Shown: piece after piece, positions 1 to 10,627 of the stretch
Layout: every line of letters begins with the position of its first letter
Numbering within the stretch: position 1 is the first letter of the stretch
Origin: Synechococcus sp. M44_DOE_062
Lineage (GTDB): Bacteria; Cyanobacteriota; Cyanobacteriia; Thermostichales; Thermostichaceae
DNA: 64,000 nt
Assembly (NCBI GenBank): GCA_015295985.1
Contig: DVDX01000014.1
Coordinates: forward strand, 1 to 64,000
Direction of reading: 5' to 3'
Translations under genes and position numbers: made by a program
Notes under the pieces: generated by a model
The model's input: the letters and a program-made list of their open reading frames with translations, nothing else
The model's database searches: none
What the model was told of the DNA's origin: nothing

Positions 1-30
1 AGGGAGTGTTGGCTGGGAGTCGGTTTATCA

Positions 31-615
31 GTGGTTTTGGGCCTGGTCAGCACTCCTGGTCGGGCCAATGGTGCAGAGCATTTCGTTCCGGCAAGAGGGG
101 AAGCTTGTCTGGCTGCTCCCCAGGTTTGGGCCAAAGCTCTAACGGAGCAGTTGCCTTTGTTTCTCAATCTGGCCTTGAGCCGCTCTCGCTCTGAGTTTCA
201 GGTTGTGCTTGTGGGGAAGCCGGAGGTTGAAATACTCTCTCCAAAGTCTCCGGCCCACTTACGCGAACAGGAGCTGGCTCAGGTTTTGCCGGACAGCGCA
301 ACCGCTGCTTCTCCAGAGGCTTTTCGGCTGTATTTCACCACGTTGGAGCGCCGCTTGGTCTTGGCAACCCCTGCGGAAAGCAGCGCCAACCCCTTGGCCG
401 GTCGGCGTAGCGAAACTCTGCAACTGGCCTACGAGGCTTATGTCCTGCGGGCCGATCCTGGGGATCCCTGGCAGTTGGTGCGTCTGCAGGTAACCGGATC
501 GGGGATCCCCATTCGCGATGTAACGAATGGACTTACTGCCCAAGCCATCCGCCGCTGGCAGCAGTCGGGTTGCCCCTTGACGGGCGATCTAGAGTTGACT
601 AGAGCTTCTTTTTAG
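31..615 (+). CDS. conserved hypothetical protein; N-terminus possibly upstream of the window
   Basis: Long ORF; the frame stays open to base 1, with hydrophobic signal-like residues at the N-terminus. Confidence 0.55.
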   Translation: MVLGLVSTPGRANGAEHFVPARGEACLAAPQVWAKALTEQLPLFLNLALSRSRSEFQVVLVGKPEVEILSPKSPAHLREQELAQVLPDSATAASPEAFRLYFTTLERRLVLATPAESSANPLAGRRSETLQLAYEAYVLRADPGDPWQLVRLQVTGSGIPIRDVTNGLTAQAIRRWQQSGCPLTGDLELTRASF

Positions 616-775
616 GCGGGGAGATCCTCTTTTGGAAGTGAAGTGATGAAAGGGCGCTTTTTCTCCCCAACCGGCCAAGAGTAGAGGACGTTGGATGTTC
701 TGCTGCCGTTCGAGTGCCCACTCCGTGTGGGGGCAGTGCTCCGTGCCGCTCACGCCAACAGGCTAGAATTGACCG

Positions 776-1897
776 ATGAAGTTTCCCCCCGCCACACCCC
801 GCCCGGGCAAGCGGCTGCCCCGCGGCTCATTTCCCCGGCTGAGGTCGTCCAACACGGACAAACCTTGCCGTCGGCGTCTGGTTGGTTTTGGTTTCATGGG
901 CCACTGGCTGCTTTGGGGAGGGATGGGCCTTCTTTTGGGGCAGCGACTCCGCTCTTGGGGGCAACCGGCTCCTCTGCAGTGGTGGCGCGTTTTGCCGGTG
1001 AGCGGCTCTGAGGGATCCCTGACTTTTGTCCAACCGGAACTGCCGCTCTACCACTCGTTCGCGTCAGTGATGCGAAGCACTTTTGCGGACGGGCTACTGC
1101 CCTGGCCGGCTCAGGGAACCGGGATCCCGGCTGAAGGGATCCTGCAAATCTTCTCGGCTGTAGCCTGCTTGGCCATTCTGCTGCTGTGCTGGAGCTGGGG
1201 CAATTTCTGGAGTGCTGGGCTGTGGGGACTCAGCCCCTGGGTGTTGACCCAAGGGTTGGAGCCGGGCAGTGAGATTTTGGGCAGCCTGGTTTTGCTTTGC
1301 AGTTGTGGTGTTGGGCCGGGATCCACCTTGCGCTGGTGGGGTCTGGCCTTAGCCTGTGCCCTGTCCTATAAGGTTTGGCCCTTGGCTTTGCTCTGGGCAG
1401 GGCTGTGGACGAGCCAGCAGTGGCCGCGGCAACCGTTGCGTTCGCGTCAGCGGCTCGGAATATCAGGACTGCTTTTGCTGCTGCTGGTGATGGGCCTTTC
1501 CTGGCTGGGACGGTTTGATTTGCCGGCTACCTCTGCTGAGGTGATTCCCTATCCTCTCAGCTCCCAAAGTGGCTTGGCTGTTTTGGCTACTTTGATGCTG
1601 CCCTTGGGGTTGAGCTTGGTGCGGCTGGGCTGGCCCTGGGCGGAACGGCAACAAGCCCTGCTCAGCTTGGCCGGCTTGGGCCATGTCCTCTGGATGGGAG
1701 TGCTGGCAGCAGTGTTTTGGGATCCCCAAGTGAACACCCTACAGCAAAGTGCTCGCTGGGGCTTGGTGGTGCTCCCCTTCCTGTGCCTGAGCGCCGGTGG
1801 TGTCTTGGCAGAGATCCCCTACCGGAGCTGGCGGCGGGTTTTGGGATCCCTACTCTTGGGCAGTTCTTTCTTGTTATCGTGGCAGGCATTGGCCTAG
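776..1897 (+). CDS. multi-pass membrane protein, unknown function (start uncertain)
   Basis: 373-aa ORF with many hydrophobic segments. Confidence 0.6.
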   Translation: MKFPPATPRPGKRLPRGSFPRLRSSNTDKPCRRRLVGFGFMGHWLLWGGMGLLLGQRLRSWGQPAPLQWWRVLPVSGSEGSLTFVQPELPLYHSFASVMRSTFADGLLPWPAQGTGIPAEGILQIFSAVACLAILLLCWSWGNFWSAGLWGLSPWVLTQGLEPGSEILGSLVLLCSCGVGPGSTLRWWGLALACALSYKVWPLALLWAGLWTSQQWPRQPLRSRQRLGISGLLLLLLVMGLSWLGRFDLPATSAEVIPYPLSSQSGLAVLATLMLPLGLSLVRLGWPWAERQQALLSLAGLGHVLWMGVLAAVFWDPQVNTLQQSARWGLVVLPFLCLSAGGVLAEIPYRSWRRVLGSLLLGSSFLLSWQALA

Positions 1898-1913
1898 GCT
1901 TATTTTTTCATCT

Positions 1914-3203
1914 ATGACTGAGACCTCGTTATCGCTACGCGACGCTTTTGCGAACGCAAAGGCGCCGGAGGTGGGGGGCCCTTTTCGGCCCATGTTGCAA
2001 ACCCTATTTGCCCAACGGGCTCAGGCTGTGATCCCTTCTCCTTTCGGGGCGGAGATCCCAGGTGCGGTGCCGGTGGTTACCAGTTTTACTTTCGGGCTGG
2101 CGGATCCGCGTCTGTTTCCCAAGACCGACTTGGCGCGGGCCACGGCAGAGGTGTTGGCAGAGGATGGAGACAATGCCCTCAATTACGGCGGCACGTTTGC
2201 CGGGCTCATCGACGTGGTGCTGCAGTTGATGCGGGATAGAGGGGTAGAGGCCCAGCCAGAAAACCTACTGATCGGCTATGGCTCTGGGCAGATCCTCGGC
2301 CTATTGCCTCAGGTCTTTGTGGAGCCAGGGGATGTAGTCATTGTGGAAGGACCCACCTTCATGGGGGCTGTCAGCCGTTTTGCGGCGGCAGGGGCACGTC
2401 TGATCTCGATCCCGGTGGATGGGGAGGGCATGGTGGTGGATCACTTGGAAGAGGTGCTGCGCGATCTGGCTCGCCAAGGGATCCGCCCCCGATTTGTCTA
2501 TACCATTCCCACCTTCCAGAACCCCAAAGGCTGCACCCTCTCTGGGCCACGGCGGCAGAAATTGGTGCAGTTGGCGGCTGAGTACGGTGTGGTGGTGGTG
2601 GAGGACGATGCCTACTACGACCTGCGCTTTGCCGGGGATCCCTTGCCCAGCTTGGCTTCCCTGGATCAGGAAGGTTGGGTTCTGCACGTGGGCACCTTCT
2701 CCAAGATCGTGGTGCCGGGAGTACGGGTGGGCTGGGCCTGTGGTCACCCTGAGATCATCCGCCGTTTGGAGATGTTTCGCAGCGAGGGATCCCTGGGGCC
2801 CTTTTTGGGACGAGTAGTGGCCCGCTATTGCGGGGAGGGCCGTCTGCAGAGCCACATTCAACTCCTCACCCGTCGCTACCGAGAAAAGTGCCAGAGGATG
2901 CTGGAGGCCATCGCTCAACATTTTCCCCCCGAAGTCAAGGTGGAGGCCCCTGAGGGTGGATTCTTTGTCTGGTGTGAGCTGCCCCCTTCCCTAAGCGCCA
3001 GCACCTTGTTGCAGGCTACCCGCGCCCTGGGAGTCACCTTCCTACCGGGCACCCACTGCTTTGCCGATGGCCAAGGAGACCATGCCCTGCGCCTGGCCTT
3101 CAGCTATCAACCTGAGGAGCGCATTGTCAGTGGGATCCAGACCATTGGGGAACAACTGCACAGACTGATGCACTCTCGCGTCACCTGCTCCCCACAGCCT
3201 TAG
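1914..3203 (+). CDS. PLP-dependent aminotransferase (class I/II, MocR/2-aminoadipate aminotransferase-like)
   Basis: Start reset to MTETSLSL; motifs LNYGGTFAG, VVVEDDAYYDLRF, GTFSKIVVPGVRVGW (PLP lysine). Confidence 0.85.
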   Translation: MTETSLSLRDAFANAKAPEVGGPFRPMLQTLFAQRAQAVIPSPFGAEIPGAVPVVTSFTFGLADPRLFPKTDLARATAEVLAEDGDNALNYGGTFAGLIDVVLQLMRDRGVEAQPENLLIGYGSGQILGLLPQVFVEPGDVVIVEGPTFMGAVSRFAAAGARLISIPVDGEGMVVDHLEEVLRDLARQGIRPRFVYTIPTFQNPKGCTLSGPRRQKLVQLAAEYGVVVVEDDAYYDLRFAGDPLPSLASLDQEGWVLHVGTFSKIVVPGVRVGWACGHPEIIRRLEMFRSEGSLGPFLGRVVARYCGEGRLQSHIQLLTRRYREKCQRMLEAIAQHFPPEVKVEAPEGGFFVWCELPPSLSASTLLQATRALGVTFLPGTHCFADGQGDHALRLAFSYQPEERIVSGIQTIGEQLHRLMHSRVTCSPQP

Positions 3204-3600
3204 CCACGCGCCGGAAAAATTGCCCAATGCCCTTCACTAGGTTGGGGGCAGATTCTGGACGAGCTGGGATCCCTGCCACGAGGGTGTAGTAGTCATCCAA
3301 GAGGGTGTGCTCTTCTGGAGAGACCGTGTCGTCGGCCATCATCAGGTTGCCGATTGCTCCCAAAAGTTGCATGCGCTCGGTTTCGCTAGCCTGGGCTAGA
3401 TAATCGGCCATCCAGCGCTCGGTTTGCTCCATCGGGATGGGCTCTTGGATCAGTTCTCGCAGCTTGGTATCGTGCTCTAAGCCATAGCGGCGCAGCAGGG
3501 ATCCCAAGTAGGCCAATTCCTGGGGTTCCAAATGCCCATCGGCCCAAGCAGAGCCGGCCACAATTTTGAGCATGAGCTGGTGTTGAGTTGTAGGGTTCAT
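3181..3600 (-). CDS. TerB-like tellurite-resistance domain protein
   Basis: 139-aa helical ORF, AWADGHLEPQELAYLGSLLRRYG and MMADDTVSPEEHTLLDDY. Confidence 0.6.
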   Translation of the reverse strand: MNPTTQHQLMLKIVAGSAWADGHLEPQELAYLGSLLRRYGLEHDTKLRELIQEPIPMEQTERWMADYLAQASETERMQLLGAIGNLMMADDTVSPEEHTLLDDYYTLVAGIPARPESAPNLVKGIGQFFRRVAKAVGSR

Positions 3601-3872
3601 GGTGGGATCCCTTGCTGAGAACTGTGGTTGCTACGCGACACTTCCGCGATCCCGCGATCCAGAGACCTTAGAGGCTGCAGAGTGGAGGGGATGAACAGCT
3701 TCAACTATAGCCAGACCTTGGGTGAGCCATCTGCGTTTGGGTCAGCGGTGCGGAGCCCTTTTTTCGGCTAGGATCGTTATCTGTATTCACGAACACTGAG
3801 CTGTTCGCGTTAGCGGGACGGAGTCCTTGCGCGACAGTGGGATAGAGTCCTTTTTCTTGCTCCCTTCTTGCA

Positions 3873-5000
3873 ATGCTGAGCCCTTCTCCTTGCCAATGGG
3901 ATCTTGCCATTCCGGCCCCAGGTCGGTTGTACCGCGGCAGCGGCATTCTGGAAGCCGTACCCCTCACGGTGCTGGGATCCCGCGTGCTGGTGATTGGGGG
4001 GGAACGCTCCTTGGCCGTGGTTGAGGCCCCTCTGAAGCGCAATTTCGTCCGGGATCCCGTCGTCCAAGTCCACTGGACCACCTACGGGGTAGACTGCAGC
4101 GAGTCCGAGCTGGCGCGTTTGCAGGCCCTGGCAAGGGCGGAGTTGGTAACCGGCATTTTGGGGGTAGGCGGGGGCAAGGCTCTCGATACAGCCAAGCTGG
4201 TGGCCCACCGGCTGGGGATCCCTGTGGTTACCGTGCCCACCTCTGCTGCCACCTGTGCTGCCTGGAGTGCCCTATCCAATATCTACTCTGACAGCGGCGC
4301 TTTTCAGCGGGATGTGGCCTTGGATCAGGCCCCAGCCGCCTTGATCTTGGACTACGACCTCATTCGTCAGGCTCCCCCTCGCACCTTGGTAGCCGGGATC
4401 GGAGATGCCTTGGCCAAGTGGTACGAGTCTTCTGTCAGCAGCGGCGCATCGGAAGATGCCTTGGTGATTGGGGCAGTGCAGCAAGCCCGTGTCTTGCGGG
4501 ATTTGCTTCTCCAGCAATCGGCGGCGGCCCTGCGGGAGCCGGGCGGAACTGCTTGGAAGCAGGTGGTGGATGCCTGCATTTGCCTGGCAGGGATCGTTGG
4601 CGGCATGGGTGGAGCCAAATGTCGAACAGTGGCCGCCCACGCTGTCCACAATGGGCTAACCCATTTGCTGGGGCATCGCGCCACCCTGCACGGAGAAAAA
4701 GTAGCTTTTGGTATCCTGGTGCAGTTGCGCCTGGAGGAGATCCTGCAAGGAAACCAGTTGGCGCTGGCAGCACGTACCCAGTTGCTGACCTTTTACCGGC
4801 AGGTGGGGCTGCCCCTCAACTTGCAGGATCTCAAGCTGGGTCACTTGGGATCCGCCGACCTGCTGCAAGCCGCCCAAGTGGCCTGCCAGCCAGGATCCGA
4901 TATTCACCACCTACCCTTCCCCGTCAGTCCTGAAGCCCTGCTGGTTGCCCTCACCACCACCGATCTAACCAGCTCCAACCCTGTTCTGCCTCGGGTCTAG
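3873..5000 (+). CDS. iron-containing alcohol dehydrogenase / glycerol dehydrogenase family protein
   Basis: GVGGGKALDTAK, VPTSAATCAAWSALSNIY, GIGDALAKWYE. Confidence 0.85.
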   Translation: MLSPSPCQWDLAIPAPGRLYRGSGILEAVPLTVLGSRVLVIGGERSLAVVEAPLKRNFVRDPVVQVHWTTYGVDCSESELARLQALARAELVTGILGVGGGKALDTAKLVAHRLGIPVVTVPTSAATCAAWSALSNIYSDSGAFQRDVALDQAPAALILDYDLIRQAPPRTLVAGIGDALAKWYESSVSSGASEDALVIGAVQQARVLRDLLLQQSAAALREPGGTAWKQVVDACICLAGIVGGMGGAKCRTVAAHAVHNGLTHLLGHRATLHGEKVAFGILVQLRLEEILQGNQLALAARTQLLTFYRQVGLPLNLQDLKLGHLGSADLLQAAQVACQPGSDIHHLPFPVSPEALLVALTTTDLTSSNPVLPRV

Positions 5001-5035
5001 GTCATTGCCCCTGGCAGAGGATCACCTGCCTGCTA

Positions 5036-6362
5036 TCAAACTCCGTCGGTACGGGCCTGAGTGGCCATCATGCGCAGGCGGGCTTCGCCATAGGTTGCAA
5101 AGGTAGCGCCGGCAAAGATCAGAGCCCCATCCAGCCAAGTCCATCCATCGGGGAGCTCAGCCAGCACCCAAAACCCAATTAGGCTGGCCCAGAGCAGACG
5201 AGAAAAATCTAAGGGCACGAGCAGGGTCAACTCAGCCACCTTGTAAGCCTGGGTGAGAGCCACCTGCCCAATGCTGCCCAGCAACCCCATGGCCATCATC
5301 CACAGCCACTGTTCGGGGGAGGGCCATGTCCAAACCCAAACGGCAGCCAGAAACGAGAGAGGGGTTTGCAGCAGGCCCATGTAGGCCGTGATGGTGAGGC
5401 TGGACTCAGTACGGGAGAGGATCTTGAGCACAATGGTCACCCAAGCAAAGAGGGCAGCAGCCGCCAAAGCCAACCCCACGCCCAGGGATAGCTCCCAAAA
5501 CCCTGGCCTCACGAGCCCCAAAGCCACCCAGCGGTAGCGGGACATGCGCTCTCCCAACACCAACACCGCCATCAAGCTGGCAAACAAGAGCTGGACAAAG
5601 CTGAGCGCCGTAGCTTCCGCCAAAGGCAAGAGGCTGGCCGCCCAAAAGGAGAGCAGCATCCCCACCGTGCTGATTGCCGAGCGTAGGAGTTGACATACTC
5701 CCCTGCCTAAAGGCAGTGGATTCTTGTTCCTGGTTCGGCGACAGCACTTACCGTGTCGGGTTGCCCCTCTACGACAGCGGTGCTTGTCGCGGCAGCGGGC
5801 CTTAGGCCTTTCTCCCCAGGCGTTCCCTCTAGCGCTCCGCGCCGCTGACGCGAATGCGAGGCAGTTCCCTTATGCCCTAAGGTACCGTTGCGAACAACAA
5901 CCACAAAACTTGTTGAGTTGAATCCAGTCGCGAGACTGTTGGGTTTAAGGCCTACGGCCCGCTTGCGCAAATAGAGCGGTTGACTACCCTGCCACTGCAT
6001 ACAATGTAACACAAAGCCGCCCTAGTCGCGTCAGCAGGCCGTAGGTCTTATTGCTCCGCAACGCTATCGCGACAGGGCGGGGCTTTAGACCCAGTTTTTC
6101 GGTAAAAGTCCATCTTGGTGGTGCGCAAAGACTGGATCCCAGCCCGCAACACCAGCGGTGACAGGGTGAGAAACCCGAATAGGTTGCGCAAAAACACAAT
6201 CTGAAAAGGATGAAGGGCGGGAGTGTTGAGCCGGATGATCGCCCCTAAACAGGCAAAGCAAGCGGTGGCCAGCAGCTTTAGGGCAACTCCCCGCCAGATC
6301 CTCGTTTTTCCCCACCCTGCGAAGCGGCCCAGCTGGTGGCGATACCCCATCTTCAAAGTCAC
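5036..6362 (-). pseudogene. DMT/EamA-family permease gene interrupted by a roughly 0.4-kb IS-derived insertion
   Basis: N-terminal part in ORF 6048..6362 (LLATACFACLGAIIRLNTPALHPFQIVFLRNLFGF); C-terminal part in ORF 5036..5665, open back to about 5690 (LLRSAISTVGMLLSFWAASLLPLAEATALSF); non-homologous DNA between. Confidence 0.8.
5690..6105 (-). mobile_element. MITE-like internally deleted IS200/IS605-type element with TnpB tail relic
   Basis: TTGACATACTCCCCTGCCTAAAGGCAGTGG end hairpin; minus-strand RNGTLGHKGT...VVEGQPDTVSAVAEPGTRIHCL resembles a TnpB C-terminal tail; GCGGGGCTTTAGAC at the other end; interrupts the permease. Confidence 0.65.
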
Positions 6363-6608
6363 AGCTCACACCCAAACGGTTTAGGCACTAAGTTTTAAAC
6401 CTTGGACTCTTAGCTTAAACGGACTTCCAGGGATCCGACCTGCGTCCCTAGGCACTCCTCACCCTCCGCCGATCCCCCTGATCCTTCTCGCCAGGGGGAA
6501 AAGAGGGGATCCCAAGACATAACCATTTCAAGTAGCCATGAAACAACTCGCCCCCCACAGATCCTTGGGAGAGGGGCTGGGGGTGAGGGAGAAGACCGGC
6601 TGGAATCT

Positions 6609-7775
6609 CTAGGTTTGCTTAAGAATTTCTTGCAGGTAGCCGATGACCGTTTCCGGCTTGAGATGGGCCATGCAGGGGTGGCCTTCCACCAGGCAGGCTT
6701 CGTTCTTGAACTTGTTGTCTACACAGACCCGGCACTTGTAGGCGGTTTGGGTGAGGTAAACGTGGGGCAGACGAGGAGCCCATAGCCGTACCGGGCTGGC
6801 CCCATCCCCCTCGGCATCGTTGCCAAACAGGGCAATGGTAGGGCAGCCCACCGCTGCTGCAATGTGCATCGGCCCTGCATCCACGGAGATACAAACCCGC
6901 GCCTGCTTCAGGGCCCCCGCCAGCTCGATGAGGCTGGTTTTGCCCCGCAGGTCAACCATTCCCGTTTGCGCCAGCAGTTCATCTTCACCGCTACCACCGT
7001 GGTAAAGGGATCGCTGCAGCTCCGGCGCACTGCCAATCAACCCCACCTGCAATCCCTGTCCCTGGCACCACTGGATCACCTGCCGCCAGTAGTCCAGGGG
7101 CCACATCTTGGCACGGCGGGTGGTGGTGATGTGCACCAAGACCTCTGGCACCGGAAAATTGGGATCCCGGCTGGGCAGCTCTAGGCGAAAAAAATCCGTC
7201 TCCACATAGGCCAGGCGACAGAAGATCTCGGCGATGTAGTTGCTGGTGAGGATGTCTTTGTAGCGCTGTAAAAACTCCAGGCTGTTCCAGTCGTCGTCTT
7301 GGAGCATGCGCTGCACTGGGTCGGAGCCGGGATCCAACTTGCGGCGAAAATCCAAAGTCAAACCAGCCCCGGCAATGTATTGAGGACGCAGCGCCGTCAC
7401 CGCCACCAAGTTGAGCTCGCTGAACTCGTCGCAGTTGATGGCCAGATCGTAGGGCCCGGCCTGAGCCACCCGTTCTCGCACAGCAGCCGTCAGGGCCTCA
7501 AGGTAGTCGGGGCGGCGGCTATAAAGAGGAAAGCTAAAGTCAATGTAGGGACAGTGGAGTTCGAAGTCGCGGGTAATTTCGCTGCCGAAAAAATCCAGCA
7601 CACAATCGGGGTACTTTTCTTTGAGGCCCCGCAGCAGCGGGATGGTAACCACAAAATTGCCCACCTTGCTGGAGGAAAACACCGCCAGGTGGGGATGTTC
7701 CCGCAGAGGTTGGTTGGCAAACCGTTGCATAAAGCTGGGATCCCCAGGAAGAGAGCGTTTGCGGCCTCGTCGCAA
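6609..7775 (-). CDS. glycosyltransferase family 9 (heptosyltransferase-like) protein
   Basis: SSKVGNFVVTIPLLRGLKEKYP, DLRGKTSLIELAGALKQARVCISVDAGPMHIAAAVGCPTIALFG; start may be 7730. Confidence 0.8.
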   Translation of the reverse strand: MRRGRKRSLPGDPSFMQRFANQPLREHPHLAVFSSSKVGNFVVTIPLLRGLKEKYPDCVLDFFGSEITRDFELHCPYIDFSFPLYSRRPDYLEALTAAVRERVAQAGPYDLAINCDEFSELNLVAVTALRPQYIAGAGLTLDFRRKLDPGSDPVQRMLQDDDWNSLEFLQRYKDILTSNYIAEIFCRLAYVETDFFRLELPSRDPNFPVPEVLVHITTTRRAKMWPLDYWRQVIQWCQGQGLQVGLIGSAPELQRSLYHGGSGEDELLAQTGMVDLRGKTSLIELAGALKQARVCISVDAGPMHIAAAVGCPTIALFGNDAEGDGASPVRLWAPRLPHVYLTQTAYKCRVCVDNKFKNEACLVEGHPCMAHLKPETVIGYLQEILKQT

Positions 7776-7901
7776 CAGCGTTGCGGTGCATAGAGTGCCG
7801 CAGGCACAGCAACAACCCCGCTAGGGGTGGTGCAGGGCACTTTTGTTAGGCTAGCATTCCCATGTCCTGCGCTTGGAGGGCCATGCTGGGATCCCTAGGC
7901 C

Positions 7902-8759
7902 TCAGGGGAGACTGGCTTGGTTGCCATCCCAGATGACCACTACAGCAAAGCGATCCAGAAAGCCGTCTGTTGCATTCATCTGGCGCAGGCTAAAGGCATC
8001 TTCAGCAGAAATTACCAGGTCGTAGCCAAGGGTACGGATGGCGCGAATGCGGTGAGGCCGTTCCCCGATGCGGTTCACCAGCGAGCGGGCCTGCTCTTCC
8101 GAGGTGGCATAGGCGGCTGTACCTTCGCTGCCCACAAAGGCGGTGTTGAGGTCTTGGCCAAGATTGATGGGGGTATAGACTTGGTTGCCGTCGGGATCAA
8201 ACAGGCGCATCGACTGGCTGGGCAGAAAATCCAAGCCCCGCGCATCCACAATCAACCCCGTCACTTGCGGTTCCCGCCGCTGGGATCCCGCTTCCAGACC
8301 CGTTCCGCCCCCCGGCCCTTGGCCTGTGCCCACCCCTGAGCCAGGGCTGGCTCCGCGCACCCCACTCTGGCTGCTGCCCGGCCCGACCACTTCCCCCTGC
8401 CGGGATCCAGAGCCACTGCCGCCAGGGCTGCTGCCGAACTGCCGCAACAGATCCAGGTCGAAAACCGGGCCTTCTGCCCCTTCCCCGTTGACGGGCTGGG
8501 CCCCTTTTTGATCGGCTTGATCTGTTCGTGGGAGCGGGACGGAGTCCTGAGTTACTGGACGCCAGGGCGCGGCTTCGGAGACAGGCTGCTCTCCGGCGGG
8601 CAAGGCAGGGGATCCCCCTTGCAAGCGGTAAAGAGGAGGAAACAGCGTTTGTGCATCAACAGCTTCCGTAGGCAAGACCAACCCCGACAGCAGGATCCCC
8701 AACGCTGCCCAACCCATCCGGATCCCGAAACTCTTCCCCTCAGGCTTCCACCACCTCAT
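7902..8759 (-). CDS. secreted hypothetical protein with Gly/Ser-rich low-complexity segment
   Basis: Signal-like start MRWWKPEGKSFGIRMGWAALGILLSGLVLP; GGSGSGSRQGEVVGPGSSQSGVRG segment; conserved-looking C-terminus. Confidence 0.6.
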   Translation of the reverse strand: MRWWKPEGKSFGIRMGWAALGILLSGLVLPTEAVDAQTLFPPLYRLQGGSPALPAGEQPVSEAAPWRPVTQDSVPLPRTDQADQKGAQPVNGEGAEGPVFDLDLLRQFGSSPGGSGSGSRQGEVVGPGSSQSGVRGASPGSGVGTGQGPGGGTGLEAGSQRREPQVTGLIVDARGLDFLPSQSMRLFDPDGNQVYTPINLGQDLNTAFVGSEGTAAYATSEEQARSLVNRIGERPHRIRAIRTLGYDLVISAEDAFSLRQMNATDGFLDRFAVVVIWDGNQASLP

Positions 8760-9245
8760 CCCAACACCCCTTGGCCTCAAAACCTGCGGCTCACTCTGCA
8801 CCAGCTTGCCTCTCCCCCATGCTACCCAGGCAAAGCCGGTTCGGCAGGGGATCCCGCGCAATCCCACCCCTGGCCAGAGGGTAGTGGCACAGATGGGTTA
8901 GCGGGGAATGGACTGCAAAAGAGGGAAGAGAAGGCTGGGTTTGGATCCCTGGTTCTCCACTGCAGGCGAGAGCGACTCCTTCCCTCTCCCCTCTCTTCTG
9001 TTTTTGATCCCCAGCGATCCCCAGGGTCTTGACCGACAGGCAAAAATACGCAAACATGGGTTCATCATTCTTGATGATCCCCGTTGATCCCCACCTGCGG
9101 TCATCAGCGGCTGGAGAGCGCAAGGCAGGCCGTTACACCAGCAGCTTCGAGGTTCTACCTAGAGCCACAAGCTGGGATCAGCCCATAGGACAAAAGCTGG
9201 AGCATTGCACGCAGCCCGATTTGTCGAAGACAGGAGACCCCGACC

Positions 9246-10526
9246 ATGCCACAAGAGCGGATCCCGTTGGAAGAAATGACCATCCGGCAGTTGCGGGAAG
9301 AAGCTGCCCGCTATCAGATACCCAAGTACAGCCGCATGACCAAGGAGCAGCTTGTCGAGGCCATTCGGGAGGCCCAAGTCAAAGCTGGCCGTCCTGCTGA
9401 TGCAATGCCGGAACCCAGCGGCCAAGAGTCGGTTACCCAAACGAAGTTTGTGGGCCAAGAGGTTGCCGGCAAGCTGGATCTGGCCGATGTGGACAAAGGG
9501 CTGGGGGATTTGCCGGGCGGTTACGGGGAAAGCCGCATTGTTTTGTTGCCCCGGGATCCCCAGTGGGCCTACGCCTATTGGGATGTGCCCAACGAGGCCA
9601 AGGAGAGCAAGCGCCGCGAGGGGGGTCAGCAATTGGCGCTGCGCCTCTACGATGTGACGGATATCGATTTCAGCTACCAGCCGGCCCACAGCATGCAGGA
9701 GTACCCCTGTGATGAGTTGGCGCGGGAGTGGTACTTGCCGATCCCGGTGAGCGATCGTTCCTACATTGTGGAGATCGGCTACCGGACGGCAGATGGCCGC
9801 TGGCTGATGTTGGCCCGCTCGGCTGCAGTGATGGTGCCGCCGGTCTATCCTTCCGACTGGTTTGAAGAGCATTTCCTAACGGTGCCCTTTGATATGGCCC
9901 TGCAGGGTCGCACCCTTTACCAGCTCAGCGAGCCTTACAAGCGCAGCGCCACCGGCATGGGCGTGGTGGCCTACAAAGGCAATGAGCCGCAGCAAGGGGC
10001 CATGGTCGATCCCTTCCTAGAAATGGTGGGCGGCTTTGAGGCGATGCGGGTGGCGGGATCCCTGTTTGGCAGCCACCAGATGGGCAGCCGCCAATTGGTG
10101 CCGGAGCAAGCCATCAGCTCGTTTATCATCCCCTCGGGTGTGGGCATGATGGGGATGGCCATGGCCGAAGTGCCTGCTGCTCCCTGGATGGCTTCGGGAT
10201 CCGGCTTGGGCCTGTTCTCGGGGGCTTCTGAAGTGCTGCCACAGCGCTCTCGCAAGTTCTGGTTGGTGGCCGATGCCGAGCTGATTGTCTACGGGGCCAC
10301 AGAGCCAGATGCCACCGTTACCATTGGCGGGCGGAAGATCCAGCTCAATCCCGACGGCACCTTCCGCTTCCACATGGCTTTCCCAGACGGCAACATCGAC
10401 TTCCCCATCTTTGCCGTGGCTGCCGATGGCGAGCAAAACCGGGAGATCCACATGACCTTCGACCGCCGCACCCTCTCCCGCCGCACCAACACCAAGGAAG
10501 AGGCCATCGAGGAGCTGTTGCCCTAA
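9246..10526 (+). CDS. DUF4912 domain protein with N-terminal Rho/SAP-like motif
   Basis: MTIRQLREEAARYQIPKYSRMTKEQLVEAIREAQ, then SRIVLLPRDPQWAYAYWDVP. Confidence 0.7.
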   Translation: MPQERIPLEEMTIRQLREEAARYQIPKYSRMTKEQLVEAIREAQVKAGRPADAMPEPSGQESVTQTKFVGQEVAGKLDLADVDKGLGDLPGGYGESRIVLLPRDPQWAYAYWDVPNEAKESKRREGGQQLALRLYDVTDIDFSYQPAHSMQEYPCDELAREWYLPIPVSDRSYIVEIGYRTADGRWLMLARSAAVMVPPVYPSDWFEEHFLTVPFDMALQGRTLYQLSEPYKRSATGMGVVAYKGNEPQQGAMVDPFLEMVGGFEAMRVAGSLFGSHQMGSRQLVPEQAISSFIIPSGVGMMGMAMAEVPAAPWMASGSGLGLFSGASEVLPQRSRKFWLVADAELIVYGATEPDATVTIGGRKIQLNPDGTFRFHMAFPDGNIDFPIFAVAADGEQNREIHMTFDRRTLSRRTNTKEEAIEELLP

Positions 10527-10548
10527 AGGCTCCAACCTGCGGCTTCTT

Positions 10549-10579
10549 GCCCCCTGGAGCTGGCCGGGGGGCTTTTTTT
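10549..10579 (+). terminator. Rho-independent terminator downstream of the DUF4912 gene
   Basis: GCCCCC tggagctggcc GGGGGGC followed by TTTTTTT. Confidence 0.75.
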
Positions 10580-10627
10580 CTTGGGCTGGAGAGCTTGACT
10601 CCGATCGTCAAAACAGGGATCTCAGCC

